56,219 bases of DNA, taken from Bacteriovoracaceae bacterium UBA4573 (GTDB taxonomy: Bacteria; Bdellovibrionota; UBA1018; UBA923). The notes under the pieces were generated by a model that saw nothing but the letters and a program-made list of their open reading frames with translations, made no database searches and was not told the origin of the DNA. The stretch covers positions 1 to 56,219 of the forward strand of contig DGKJ01000120.1 in NCBI GenBank assembly GCA_002387735.1, in the 5' to 3' direction. This document shows, piece after piece, positions 25,557 through 34,226 of this stretch. The position numbers and the translations under genes were made by a program. Position 1 is the stretch's first letter, and every line of letters starts with the position of its first letter.

Positions 25557-26741
25557 GTGTCGAAAGAACAAATCATTCAATCAATAATTGACGGTATCAA
25601 AGAAGTTCTGCCAGGTTCAGGCAGTCCGAACGCGTCCTTCGAACTTCATGAGCCACGTTTTACCGGCAATGAGTTGAACTACTTGAAGCAATGCGTCGAG
25701 ACGGGTTGGGTATCTTCCCTCGGTGAATTTGTAACGAAGTTTGAAAAAGACTTGTCGAATTTTACAGGCGCTTCCCACGCGATTGCAACGTCCAATGGAA
25801 CTGCTGCACTACACACTTGTCTAATGCTCGTGGATGTAAAGCCGGGAGATGAAGTGTTGGTTCCAGCGCTTACCTTTGTAGCTACTGGAAATGTGGTAGC
25901 TTATTGTGCCGCTACACCAAACTTTTATGACTCTGAGCCCCACACCCTTGGAGTGAACGTTCAAAAATTGCGCGAGTACCTCGCCAGTAACTGTCGGGTA
26001 GTGGGTAGCGATTGTGTAAATAAGGCTACGGGCCGAAGAATTAGAGCCTTAATCGCAATGCATACATTTGGGCACCCGTGCGATTTGGCTCCACTCAAAG
26101 ATTTGTGCTTAGATTTTAAAATTCGACTTATCGAAGACGCCGCGGAATCGCTCGGATCATACTACAAAGGTGTACACACTGGCTTATTTGGTGAAGTGGC
26201 CGCTTTGAGCTTTAATGGCAATAAAATTGTAACTACTGGCGGAGGCGGCGCAATTCTCACGTCGGATCCCGAAATTGCTAGACGGGCCCGGCATCTTACT
26301 ACAACCGCCAAGGTGTCCCATCAGTGGGGCTTTTTTCATGATCAAGTGGGTTATAACTATCGCATGCCCAATATCAACGCAGCACTCGGCTGCGCTCAGA
26401 TGGAATCAATCGGGCAATTAATTGAAAATAAAAGACGCCTTGCCGCGCGTTACCAGAACGTATTTAATAACATTCCCGGTGTTCGGATTTTTAAAGAGGC
26501 GAACTACGCTCGTAGCAACTACTGGCTTAACGTGTTACTTTTGGAAAAAGCCGATGTAGGGGCTCGAGATCGGGTACTGGCCGCAGCGAACGCTGTTGGA
26601 ATTAAAGCCAGACCGGCCTGGACACTCCTTTACAAGTTACCGATGTTTCAGACCTGTCCACGCACCGACATGGCTGGATCGGAATTAATTGAAAATAGCC
26701 TTATCAATCTTCCCAGTAGTCCACACCTAGGAAAACATTAA
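25557..26741 (+). CDS. legC: LegC-type PLP aminotransferase
   Basis: Fold-type I aminotransferase of 394 residues that aminates C4 of the 4-keto nucleotide sugar made by LegB. Family-specific text includes 'HEPRFTGNELNYLKQCVETGWVSS' in pieces (about 31-54), 'PALTFVATGNVVAY', 'AMHTFGHPCDL' and 'EDAAESLGS'; Lys223 in 'SFNGNKI' is the PLP lysine. The C-terminal 'RPAWTLLYKLPMF' and 'INLPSS' are LegC hallmarks. The GTG start has GATGAGG about 5 bases upstream. It converges on an unknown gene with a 4-bp overlap. Confidence 0.93.
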   Translation: MSKEQIIQSIIDGIKEVLPGSGSPNASFELHEPRFTGNELNYLKQCVETGWVSSLGEFVTKFEKDLSNFTGASHAIATSNGTAALHTCLMLVDVKPGDEVLVPALTFVATGNVVAYCAATPNFYDSEPHTLGVNVQKLREYLASNCRVVGSDCVNKATGRRIRALIAMHTFGHPCDLAPLKDLCLDFKIRLIEDAAESLGSYYKGVHTGLFGEVAALSFNGNKIVTTGGGGAILTSDPEIARRARHLTTTAKVSHQWGFFHDQVGYNYRMPNINAALGCAQMESIGQLIENKRRLAARYQNVFNNIPGVRIFKEANYARSNYWLNVLLLEKADVGARDRVLAAANAVGIKARPAWTLLYKLPMFQTCPRTDMAGSELIENSLINLPSSPHLGKH

Positions 26742-27631
26742 CAGTGCATTAAAGTAATAGCACCGTTTGAAAAGTGCATTAAAAGCATTACACGCGTCCA
26801 TTGGGTCGGAAGGCCGTGTAGATCGAACGAGCCGTTGGGACCCAATGCGGCTAACTGGGATTCTGAAGCCACATATCTAAAAACACCTCTCGGAGCTACT
26901 TCAGATGTGTGAGTGAATAATTCTTGGCCCGATTGATTTCTCAGGCGCAGACTAATTGCCTGCGACGAAGCACAGCGGTTTGTCGTAATTATTTCAACTC
27001 TTTGGCACCCAAGGTTTGAGCCAAATGGAATTTCGGGAAACCAAGAATAATTGCCCTTTTTTCCATAGAAAAGGTCGTACTTATCCGAGACTCCTTTTTG
27101 AAAAACCGCGTAGCGATCAATCCCGTGCACGAAAGCAGCAAAAGATTTTCCTTTGGTGAAACAATAATAACTACGATCAGCAAAATAAGCGTGTCCCTTG
27201 GTACATTCGGGCAAATCTAAAACCGCCTTAGGTACTGAAATGTGCCAAAGCAATGTTCCAACAGAAGAAGGAGATGAAAAAATGCTCTTTTCAGTGGCCA
27301 CAGAAATCTGCTTTGTTTCAAGGACACCCAATTCAAACTCCCTTTTTCCTATTTCTACGCCGTTACTATCAAACCACCATAGATTGACTTTAGTTCGGGT
27401 GTCGAGGTGCGGATAGTAAACTGAGTGGTGGTTGTAGATATAAAAAGTAGTATCAATCTCTCCGTCCGAGATCCATGGGTAGAGATCGTTGATTGCCCCA
27501 TATTTTCTCAGGCTAGGATTTTTTTCTTTTAGACTATGCGGAAGTCTATTCCTTATATGATTTTTGGCCCTTCGCAGGTGATGTAGTAGGGACTTTTTTA
27601 AGGATTCGTTTTGAGATGAGGTATTATTCAT
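26738..27631 (-). CDS. Unknown 297-aa protein, beta-rich, coupled to its upstream neighbour
   Basis: No family recognised. After a basic, Lys/Arg-rich N-terminus (about 1-45), the rest is an alternation of beta-prone segments rich in Tyr, Phe, Trp and His, for example 'FYIYNHHSVYYPHLD' (about 63-77). There is no signal peptide or membrane helix. The ATG overlaps the stop of the gene at 27628-28500 (ATGA), so the two are made together, perhaps as a complex. It lies on the opposite strand to legC and overlaps it by 4 bp at the 3' ends. Confidence 0.55.
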   Translation of the reverse strand: MNNTSSQNESLKKSLLHHLRRAKNHIRNRLPHSLKEKNPSLRKYGAINDLYPWISDGEIDTTFYIYNHHSVYYPHLDTRTKVNLWWFDSNGVEIGKREFELGVLETKQISVATEKSIFSSPSSVGTLLWHISVPKAVLDLPECTKGHAYFADRSYYCFTKGKSFAAFVHGIDRYAVFQKGVSDKYDLFYGKKGNYSWFPEIPFGSNLGCQRVEIITTNRCASSQAISLRLRNQSGQELFTHTSEVAPRGVFRYVASESQLAALGPNGSFDLHGLPTQWTRVMLLMHFSNGAITLMHC

Positions 27632-28500
27632 TGCGTTAACCGGTTTTCTTTGTGAGATAGAAAATGATTTATCGCCCGCTCGCGAATTTCGTAAAAGTAT
27701 TTATTAGGCATTTGCAAATAAGCCTGTGGCGGGTGTGTGTGTTCGATCGAGACCCCTCCTCGCCTATTATTTACGTTTAAAAATAATGGGATTAGGATTC
27801 CCTCGTTCGAATAGCCAACCAAAGTAAATTGGCTCGGAGTTTCGCTGACTGAAGCGCTCGGAACAAGTTCTGAAAGCTTTAGTGCACACCCAGTAAAGCC
27901 GGGCACAGTTTTTCGGAGGCTTGAAACTTTTTTTCCATTAGCGTGGTGAAGGTCCACTGTGCAGGTAATCGGGTGAGAGGTCTCAGAATTTGTAGTGAAG
28001 TTTAAAAGAAGGAGATATGTTTCGATTTCCGTACTGAGCAAAACCTGACTGCTATGTACGATAAAATTAGCTCTTTTAGTGGCATTAAATGTGTAGGGTG
28101 CCTCGTAGACCACGCTACCAAAGGCTTTAAATCGATCGCGGTATTGCACTATCGACCGGAACATCAAAAACATTTCATGGTTAATATTGGTTAGGTCCAT
28201 TTCTGGAACTCTGTGTACTACGACAAGGTATGGCGACTTGAAGCCATATTTTTCAGTAAGTGAAGATACAGGAAAAAACTCTCTAGTATTGGGCGCCAAC
28301 TTGCCAACTTGGTACCTATCAACAAAATTTCCGGAAGGGTCGTAAACCGAAAACCAAACCTGGTGCGACTGCATAGAGTTCGAAATTCCCTTTGGGTTGA
28401 AAGAGCTCAAACCAACATATGCTTCTAAATCCAGGTCCGGAAAAACCATCATTGGCGTATATATCAATCGAAATGGATCTGCTTTCATGAGGGTGAACAT
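27628..28500 (-). CDS. Unknown 290-aa protein, beta-rich
   Basis: No family recognised. It is soluble, with beta-prone segments; 'NNRRGGVSIEHTHPPQAYLQ' near 252-271 contains an H-T-H patch that recalls 'FSAVHSAGRVLNPNE' in the unknown protein at 17401-18969. ATG 28500 is the likely start (TTG 28506 and ATG 28488 are alternatives); none has a strong ribosome-binding site. Probably co-transcribed with the RmlD-like gene 96 bp upstream and coupled to the downstream unknown gene. Confidence 0.55.
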   Translation of the reverse strand: MFTLMKADPFRLIYTPMMVFPDLDLEAYVGLSSFNPKGISNSMQSHQVWFSVYDPSGNFVDRYQVGKLAPNTREFFPVSSLTEKYGFKSPYLVVVHRVPEMDLTNINHEMFLMFRSIVQYRDRFKAFGSVVYEAPYTFNATKRANFIVHSSQVLLSTEIETYLLLLNFTTNSETSHPITCTVDLHHANGKKVSSLRKTVPGFTGCALKLSELVPSASVSETPSQFTLVGYSNEGILIPLFLNVNNRRGGVSIEHTHPPQAYLQMPNKYFYEIRERAINHFLSHKENRLTQ

Positions 28501-28596
28501 ACTCAAGTATTCGCCAGTTTAACAAGAAAATTGCAGCCTATTTTTAAGGCGGGAATAGGCCGATTTTTGTTCAAAAGACAGTGGCCAGTAAGATGT

Positions 28597-29562
28597 TCAA
28601 TTGTCCACAAGACTGGTCCGAAGTCGACGAATATATCCATTTATTTCGAGCTCTTTAAATTTGAATATCTCGTCCTCAATGTGGCATTGCCAACCCGGTA
28701 GGTCTCGCCTCAATTTCCGGTTCGAAAGAGCCATGTTCGAGGACCTTTTGGCCTTTAACTTCAGACTCTCAACCTTAGTGGGAATAATGAGCGAGTAATC
28801 AAAATCAAATGCCGCGCATATTTGCTGGGCAAACTCGTACTTGGATATCGAGCGATCACTCGCAACATGGTAAGTTCCACGAAGTCCGTGTTCGATCATT
28901 TCGTGTAATGTGGAAGATAGCGTATTGGTTAGGATGGGCGTGAACCAAACATCTTCTACTGCTGGAACAGTCTTGCCGTCGCGCAGCAGAAAATATATCC
29001 ACTCTGCGAGGCTACTCTTGATTTGGTAGTTCCAGCCAAAAAAGTTAGTACGAATAATTAGGTGATTCGAGCATTTCTTTCGAATGATGTCTTCGGCGAG
29101 TAATTTTGTTTCGGCATAATAATTAAGAGGTGTAACTGCCGATTCTTCGTCATGAAGAACGTTTTTCTCAGAAAAAAATGCGTCAGTTGACAAATGCACA
29201 AACAAACTTCGGTTGGCGCCACAATACTCAGAGAGTGAATCCGGAACCGAAACATTCAATTGATAGGCAAGTTCGCGATTGGTTTCGCATTCGTCCACGT
29301 TTACAGCAGCAGCAGTGTGAATTATGACTTCCGGGCGGACTCGTTCAAGAAGTTCAAAGAGTGCGGCTTTCTCTCGCAGGTCAAGCATATAGTTGGTTGT
29401 TCCTGATAACGAAATTGGATGGGTAAGATAGGTGCCGACAAGTCCGTACCGATCTCGAAGTTCCATGAGTAGGGTGGCTCCGAGTAGGCCGCTAGAACCT
29501 GTAATTAGGACTACCTTCTTAGACAGCTTTGGCGATTGGTCGCTAGGTTTTGAGTGTGTCAC
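28597..29562 (-). CDS. RmlD-like nucleotide-sugar reductase
   Basis: SDR of 321 residues in the sugar-nucleotide-binding (RmlD) family. The NAD(P) loop is 'LITGSSGLLGATLLMEL', followed by 'IIHTAAAVNVDECE', 'VHLSTDAFF' and 'NYYAETKLLAED' with the catalytic Tyr-x3-Lys. dTDP-rhamnose synthesis needs RmlABC, none of which is seen here, so reduction of another 4-keto sugar is more likely. The product of PseB, encoded divergently 56 bp away, is a candidate. GTG start at 29562. Confidence 0.78.
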   Translation of the reverse strand: MTHSKPSDQSPKLSKKVVLITGSSGLLGATLLMELRDRYGLVGTYLTHPISLSGTTNYMLDLREKAALFELLERVRPEVIIHTAAAVNVDECETNRELAYQLNVSVPDSLSEYCGANRSLFVHLSTDAFFSEKNVLHDEESAVTPLNYYAETKLLAEDIIRKKCSNHLIIRTNFFGWNYQIKSSLAEWIYFLLRDGKTVPAVEDVWFTPILTNTLSSTLHEMIEHGLRGTYHVASDRSISKYEFAQQICAAFDFDYSLIIPTKVESLKLKAKRSSNMALSNRKLRRDLPGWQCHIEDEIFKFKELEINGYIRRLRTSLVDN

Positions 29563-29618
29563 TCCATTGACATTAATTCAAAAAAAGAGCAAAGCTTATA
29601 GAAAAATGAGGGAAATTA

Positions 29619-30614
29619 ATGGAATCTGTCCATGAACTGTTTGACGACAAAGTGGTACTTTTGACTGGGGGGACAGGATCCTTTGGTAAGTGTTTTGTTC
29701 GTCAAATTTGTAAGCAGTTTAAGCCCCGTAAACTTATTATCTTTAGCCGCGACGAACTAAAGCAGTTCGAAATGGCTCAGGTTTTCCCGCAGAGTAAGTA
29801 CCCATTTTTACAATATTTTATTGGCGATGTCCGAGATCGAGAGCGCCTTGGTCGGGCGTTTAGCGGAGTAGACCTTGTGGTTCATGCAGCAGCAATGAAA
29901 CAGGTTCCAGCTGCCGAGTACAATCCCTCCGAGGCCATCAAAACCAATATCATGGGGGCAATGAACGTTGTTGATGCCGCCATCGATAACAAAATTGGTA
30001 GGGTGATCGCTCTTTCCACGGATAAAGCTAGTAACCCTATAAATTTATACGGCGCAACAAAGCTGTGTTCCGACAAACTGTTCGTCGCAGCAAATAATTT
30101 TGAAGGAAAAAATAAGACCCGCTTTTCGGTTGTTCGATACGGCAACGTGGTGGGCAGCCGTGGATCTGTAGTTCCATTTTTTCGAGGTCTTCGGAAATCG
30201 GGAGTGATCCCCATCACTGACGAACGCATGACCCGTTTTTTCATAACTCTGGAAAAGGGAGTTGAGTTCGTACTTTCTTGTTTGGCAAATTCAACTGGCG
30301 GTGAAATTTTCGTCCCGAAAATTGCCTCTATGAAAATTGTAGATCTTGCACGACTTTTAGCTCCAGAATGTGAAATGCGGGTCATTGGCATTCGACCGGG
30401 CGAAAAGCTTCACGAATCCTTGATTAGTGTCGAGGAAGGTAGAAAGACTTTTGAATTTTCTGACCACTATGTAATTGCGCCGGAAACATCAGCTTGGGCG
30501 ACTCAGCTTGGGCAACGAGTTCAAGATGGTTTTGCCTACACTAGCGATAAAAATTTGAGTTGGTTAACACCTGCTCAAATGAATGCAATGATCGATTCTA
30601 CTGAGATTGAATGA
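29619..30614 (+). CDS. pseB: PseB-type UDP-GlcNAc 4,6-dehydratase (inverting)
   Basis: 331 residues; it removes water from UDP-GlcNAc and inverts C5. The NAD loop is 'LTGGTGSFGK' (about 15-24), catalytic 'STDKASNP' (133-140), Tyr144-x3-Lys148 in 'NLYGATK', and 'RYGNVVGSRGSVVPFF' is the family signature. GAGGGA lies 5 bases before the ATG. It heads a packed operon of legionaminate-type genes, yet no PseC, PseH, PseG or PseI partner is visible, so its product may go elsewhere, for example to an L-RhaNAc- or L-FucNAc-type sugar via the divergent RmlD-like reductase. Confidence 0.9.
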   Translation: MESVHELFDDKVVLLTGGTGSFGKCFVRQICKQFKPRKLIIFSRDELKQFEMAQVFPQSKYPFLQYFIGDVRDRERLGRAFSGVDLVVHAAAMKQVPAAEYNPSEAIKTNIMGAMNVVDAAIDNKIGRVIALSTDKASNPINLYGATKLCSDKLFVAANNFEGKNKTRFSVVRYGNVVGSRGSVVPFFRGLRKSGVIPITDERMTRFFITLEKGVEFVLSCLANSTGGEIFVPKIASMKIVDLARLLAPECEMRVIGIRPGEKLHESLISVEEGRKTFEFSDHYVIAPETSAWATQLGQRVQDGFAYTSDKNLSWLTPAQMNAMIDSTEIE

Positions 30615-30630
30615 GAGCGGGGCCGAAGCA

Positions 30631-31443
30631 ATGTCTGTTAACTTTCGGTTGAACGACAAAGTTGTTGTAGTAACTGGAGCGGGCGGAGTTATTGGATGCC
30701 GTGCCTCCGAGGTGTTATTAGAGGCCGGCGCGAAAGTCGCTCTACTTGATATTGATATTCAAAATTTAGAAACCCTTGGAAAAAAACTTTCAAAAATTAA
30801 GCCTTCAAATTTGATGATTGTTGAATGCGACGTTTCCTCAGCAGATTCCGTAAAAAAGTCGGTGGATACGGTTGTGCAGAAGTGGGACAGTGTTGATGTT
30901 TTATTTAATAACGCAGCTTCAAAATCTGACAATATTGAGTCGTTTTTTGCTCCATTTGAAGACTATTCGATCGAATGTTGGCGTAGCATTATGTCCGTAA
31001 ACATAGATGGAATGATGCTTATGGCCCAGGCGGTCGGTAAACAAATGCTTAAACAGGGGCGCGGTGGATCAATGATTCAAACTGCCTCAATATATGGGTT
31101 AGTCGCACCCGATCAACGCATATATGAAGGTTCCCGATACCTAGAAACGTCCATAAACACACCCGCAGTTTATTCTGTTTCTAAGGGGGCGGTGGTTGCC
31201 TTAACAAAATACCTTGCTGCGTATTGGGGAACCAAGGGTATTCGAGTGAATACATTAACGCCCGGTGGAGTAGAAAGCGGGCAAAACGATGTTTTTAAGA
31301 GAAAATATTCCGAACGCGTGCCCCTAGGTCGAATGGCGAGAGTAGACGATTTAATGGGCGCAATTTTGTATTTGGCTTCTGATGCCTCAAGTTATGTGAC
31401 CGGGCAAAATCTCGTTGTAGATGGCGGGTGGACAACGTGGTGA
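30631..31443 (+). CDS. Short-chain dehydrogenase, PtmA-like
   Basis: Classical SDR of 270 residues: 'VVVTGAGGVIGCRASEVL', 'NNAA', the catalytic Ser in 'QTASIYG' and Tyr-x3-Lys in 'VYSVSKGA', ending in 'YLASDASSYVTGQNLVVDGGW'. Similar SDRs (PtmA) sit in Campylobacter legionaminate loci. ATG 30631 is preferred over an upstream TTG at 30607. The 3' end overlaps the next gene by 4 bp, so expression is coupled to the PtmE-like enzyme. Confidence 0.82.
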   Translation: MSVNFRLNDKVVVVTGAGGVIGCRASEVLLEAGAKVALLDIDIQNLETLGKKLSKIKPSNLMIVECDVSSADSVKKSVDTVVQKWDSVDVLFNNAASKSDNIESFFAPFEDYSIECWRSIMSVNIDGMMLMAQAVGKQMLKQGRGGSMIQTASIYGLVAPDQRIYEGSRYLETSINTPAVYSVSKGAVVALTKYLAAYWGTKGIRVNTLTPGGVESGQNDVFKRKYSERVPLGRMARVDDLMGAILYLASDASSYVTGQNLVVDGGWTTW

Positions 31444-32498
31444 ATGATAGCATTTCTAAAGAGATATTAATTCCTCCAACGGCTACAATAGAGGATGCTT
31501 TGCGTAGGTTAGTAGTCACCGTGCAGCAGGTTCTTTTTGTGGTCGATGAAGAAAGTCGAGTCACGGGTTGCATAACTGACGGCGATATCCGACGTGCATT
31601 GCTTCGTGGTGAGACAATTCATTCGAAAGTCGACAAGGTCGCTAGAACTACTTTCATTTTTGCGGGCCCAGAAACTCACCAAAAAAAAATATTTGAAATG
31701 ATGAAAAAAAACGGCGTGCGTCAAGTGCCAGTTCTAGATAAAGGTCGCCGATTATTAAAAGTTTACACAATAGACAGTTTTTTAAAGGAGAATTATGTTT
31801 TTAATTCTCCAGTAGTCATTATGGCAGGTGGTAGAGGCTCTCGATTAATGCCCTATACGGAAACCATTCCAAAGCCCATGCTTAACGTAGGCGGTCAGCC
31901 AGTGATCGAACGACTTATAATGTCGCTTCGAGAAAAAGGGGTAGACCATTTTTTTGTGTCCGTTAATTATTTGGCAGAAAAAATTATCGATTTTTTGGGC
32001 GATGGTTCGAAATATAACTGTAAATTCGAGTATATCTTAGAAGACACCCCCTTAGGGACTGCAGGTAGTTTAAGCATGCTTAAAGGGCGTATCGACGAGC
32101 CCTTTTTGGTAGTGAATGGAGACATACTTGTAAATATTGACCTAAATCTTTTGGCCGAGTTTCACCGAGTGCATAAATCGGTTGTGACGGCCTGTGCCAA
32201 ATATTTCACCTTGAAAGTGCCCTATGGGGTTTTCGAAATGAAAGGGCACGACGTTGCTGGAATTTCAGAAAAGCCAGAAATTCCATTTTTGGTTAATTCT
32301 GGAATTTATTTTTTTTCACCAAAAATTTTCAGTTATTTAGAAAATAAAAAAATGCCGTTGGACATGCCCGCGTTAATTTCAGATCTCATTTCTCGAGGGG
32401 AGTCAGTAAAGTGTTTTCAATCTCCGGAGCCTTGGATCGACATTGGTTCTATCGCAGATTTTGAAAACGCCCAAAAAAATTGGGATCGTATCTCTTAA
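31440..32498 (+). CDS. CBS-domain sugar-phosphate nucleotidyltransferase, PtmE-like
   Basis: 352 residues. Two CBS motifs fill about 1-118 ('FVVDEESRVTGCITDGDIRRAL' in pieces), then a nucleotidyltransferase domain begins with 'IMAGGRGSRLMPYTETIPKPML' split across the GTP/UTP-binding loop. 'LVVNGDILVNI' is the metal site. In Campylobacter, PtmE with this architecture makes GDP-GlcNAc (GDP-GlcNAc pyrophosphorylase) for the LegB route, and it is the best guess here. The GTG at 31440 overlaps the SDR stop; GTG 31428 is possible but overlaps more. The LegI ATG overlaps this stop (TAATG). Confidence 0.85.
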   Translation: MNDSISKEILIPPTATIEDALRRLVVTVQQVLFVVDEESRVTGCITDGDIRRALLRGETIHSKVDKVARTTFIFAGPETHQKKIFEMMKKNGVRQVPVLDKGRRLLKVYTIDSFLKENYVFNSPVVIMAGGRGSRLMPYTETIPKPMLNVGGQPVIERLIMSLREKGVDHFFVSVNYLAEKIIDFLGDGSKYNCKFEYILEDTPLGTAGSLSMLKGRIDEPFLVVNGDILVNIDLNLLAEFHRVHKSVVTACAKYFTLKVPYGVFEMKGHDVAGISEKPEIPFLVNSGIYFFSPKIFSYLENKKMPLDMPALISDLISRGESVKCFQSPEPWIDIGSIADFENAQKNWDRIS

Positions 32499-33592
32499 TG
32501 GAAGTTAAAGTGCATAGCCGTACATTGATCATCGCAGAGGCCGGCGTAAACCATAATGGTTCGATCGATGCAGCTTTCGAAATGGTCGATGTAGCTGCGA
32601 ACGCCGGTGTAGACTTTATTAAGTTTCAAACCTTTTCGGCTGAAAAAATTGTTACTAACACCGCAAAAAAGGCGCGCTATCAAATTGAAACAACTGATTC
32701 GTCCGAGACCCAGTTCCAAATGTTAAAGAAATTGGAACTCAGCGATGAAAATCACTTGAAGCTAATGGTTCACTGCAAAAAAATGGGAGTTCAATTTCTC
32801 TCGACCCCCTTTGACCTGGATAGCCTGAGTTTTTTGGTAAACACTTGCGGCGTATCTCAGTTAAAAATTTCGTCGGGAGATATTACGAATGGGCCGTTGC
32901 TTCTCGCGGCCGCTCAAAGCGGCCTGCCTGTTATTTTGTCCACCGGAATGAGTGATATGGACGAAATTGAGAGAGCTCTACAAGTATTAGCCTATGGCTA
33001 TTTACATAAAAATGAGCCGAAAAATTCTGCGGAAATCCAAGAAATTTTTCGTGGTCGAGACGTCAATCGAGTTTTGTCATCAAAAATTACTCTTTTACAA
33101 TGCACCAGCGAATATCCCGCGCCGTTCAATGAACTTAATCTAAAGGCTATGGCATCTATGCGAAATCGATTTCAAATTGATGTCGGTTTGTCGGATCACA
33201 GTGTTGGAGTTGCAGTTCCCCTGGCCGCAGTTGCGTTGGGAGCAAAGATTATTGAAAAACATTTTACTTTGTCGAAAGATCAGAAAGGCCCCGATCATCA
33301 GGCGTCTTTAGATCCGCTCGAACTTAAAACAATGGTTCGCTCTATTCGAGAAGTTGAAATGGCACTAGGTAGTGCTTTAAAAGAGCCTACTCCTTCTGAG
33401 ATAAAAAATAGGGTTTTTTTTAGAAAAAGTTTAGTCTCAGCGACGGACCTTACGAAGGGATCTGAGTGGAACTCACGTAATCTAATCGCAAAAAGGCCGG
33501 GAAGCGGTATTTCGCCGATGAAATACTGGGATTATTTGAATGTAAAAGCCGACAGAGACTATAGTGCTGATGAGGTAATTGATGGTGGTTAA
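32498..33592 (+). CDS. legI: Nonulosonate synthase NeuB/LegI
   Basis: 364 residues. It condenses a 6-deoxy-mannosamine-type sugar with phosphoenolpyruvate to make legionaminic acid. The N-terminal barrel has 'IIAEAGVNHNGS' (about 11-22), 'QFLSTPFD', 'LQCTSEYPAP' and 'GLSDHS', with 'EKHFTL' and 'GPDHQASLDP' near the active site. The C-terminal antifreeze-like SAF domain is intact ('RNLIAKRPGSGISP'). The family cannot strictly be assigned to LegI rather than PseI or NeuB by motif, but the surrounding LegB/C/F/G set makes LegI most likely. Overlaps the genes on both sides. Confidence 0.88.
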   Translation: MEVKVHSRTLIIAEAGVNHNGSIDAAFEMVDVAANAGVDFIKFQTFSAEKIVTNTAKKARYQIETTDSSETQFQMLKKLELSDENHLKLMVHCKKMGVQFLSTPFDLDSLSFLVNTCGVSQLKISSGDITNGPLLLAAAQSGLPVILSTGMSDMDEIERALQVLAYGYLHKNEPKNSAEIQEIFRGRDVNRVLSSKITLLQCTSEYPAPFNELNLKAMASMRNRFQIDVGLSDHSVGVAVPLAAVALGAKIIEKHFTLSKDQKGPDHQASLDPLELKTMVRSIREVEMALGSALKEPTPSEIKNRVFFRKSLVSATDLTKGSEWNSRNLIAKRPGSGISPMKYWDYLNVKADRDYSADEVIDGG

Positions 33593-34226
33593 ACCCCTAA
33601 TAGTAGTCGGAGCAGGTGGTCACGCTAAAGTGTTAATAAGTACGCTTGGTCTCTTAGATATGAAAATCGAGGGAATTTGCGAAAATAATGCAGAACTAGT
33701 CGGAAAAAATTTTGCTGGGTATCAGTTAATGAGCGAGAACGAAGTATTCAGTCGATATTCTCCTGCCTCTGTATACCTTGTGAACGCAGTTGGTAGTGTT
33801 GGAGTGACAAAAAATCGCAGTGATGTTTTTGAACGATTTAAGGCGCATGGTTACCTATTTCAAACCATTGTTCATCCTAAAGCGGTATTAGCGTCCACAG
33901 TATGCCTAGGCGAAGGGGCCCAAATAATGGCTGGAGCCATTCTACAAGACGAAGTGGCGATCGGTGTAAATTCGATTGTCAATACCGGTGCGATTGTAGA
34001 CCACGATTGCGAGATTGGAAATCATTGTCACATAGCCCCCGGTGCCACGTTGTCTGGTGGTGTTAGGGTTAGTAATTCCTCACATATCGGCACAGGAGCT
34101 GTAGTAATGCAAAAAATTAGAATTGCTGAAGGTGTAGTTATTGGAGCGGGTGCGGTAGTAAATAGAGACACGGACCCACGCAGCTGTTATGTGGGCGTTC
34201 CGGCAAAGTACCTAAAGTCTGTCTAA
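33582..34226 (+). CDS. legH: LegH/NeuD-type sugar N- or O-acetyltransferase
   Basis: 214 residues. It starts with an NAD-like 'LIVVGAGGHAKVLI' segment, as in PglD and NeuD, and continues as a left-handed beta helix of hexapeptide repeats ('IMAGAILQDEVAIG', 'IVNTGAIVDHDCEIGNHCHIAPGATLSG' in pieces) with the catalytic His at 'DHDCEIG'. In the legionaminate pathway this family acetylates the 4-amino group formed by LegC. ATG 33582 has GAGGT 6 bases upstream and lies 11 bp inside legI. It overlaps the convergent legF by 4 bp. Confidence 0.85.
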   Translation: MVVKPLIVVGAGGHAKVLISTLGLLDMKIEGICENNAELVGKNFAGYQLMSENEVFSRYSPASVYLVNAVGSVGVTKNRSDVFERFKAHGYLFQTIVHPKAVLASTVCLGEGAQIMAGAILQDEVAIGVNSIVNTGAIVDHDCEIGNHCHIAPGATLSGGVRVSNSSHIGTGAVVMQKIRIAEGVVIGAGAVVNRDTDPRSCYVGVPAKYLKSV

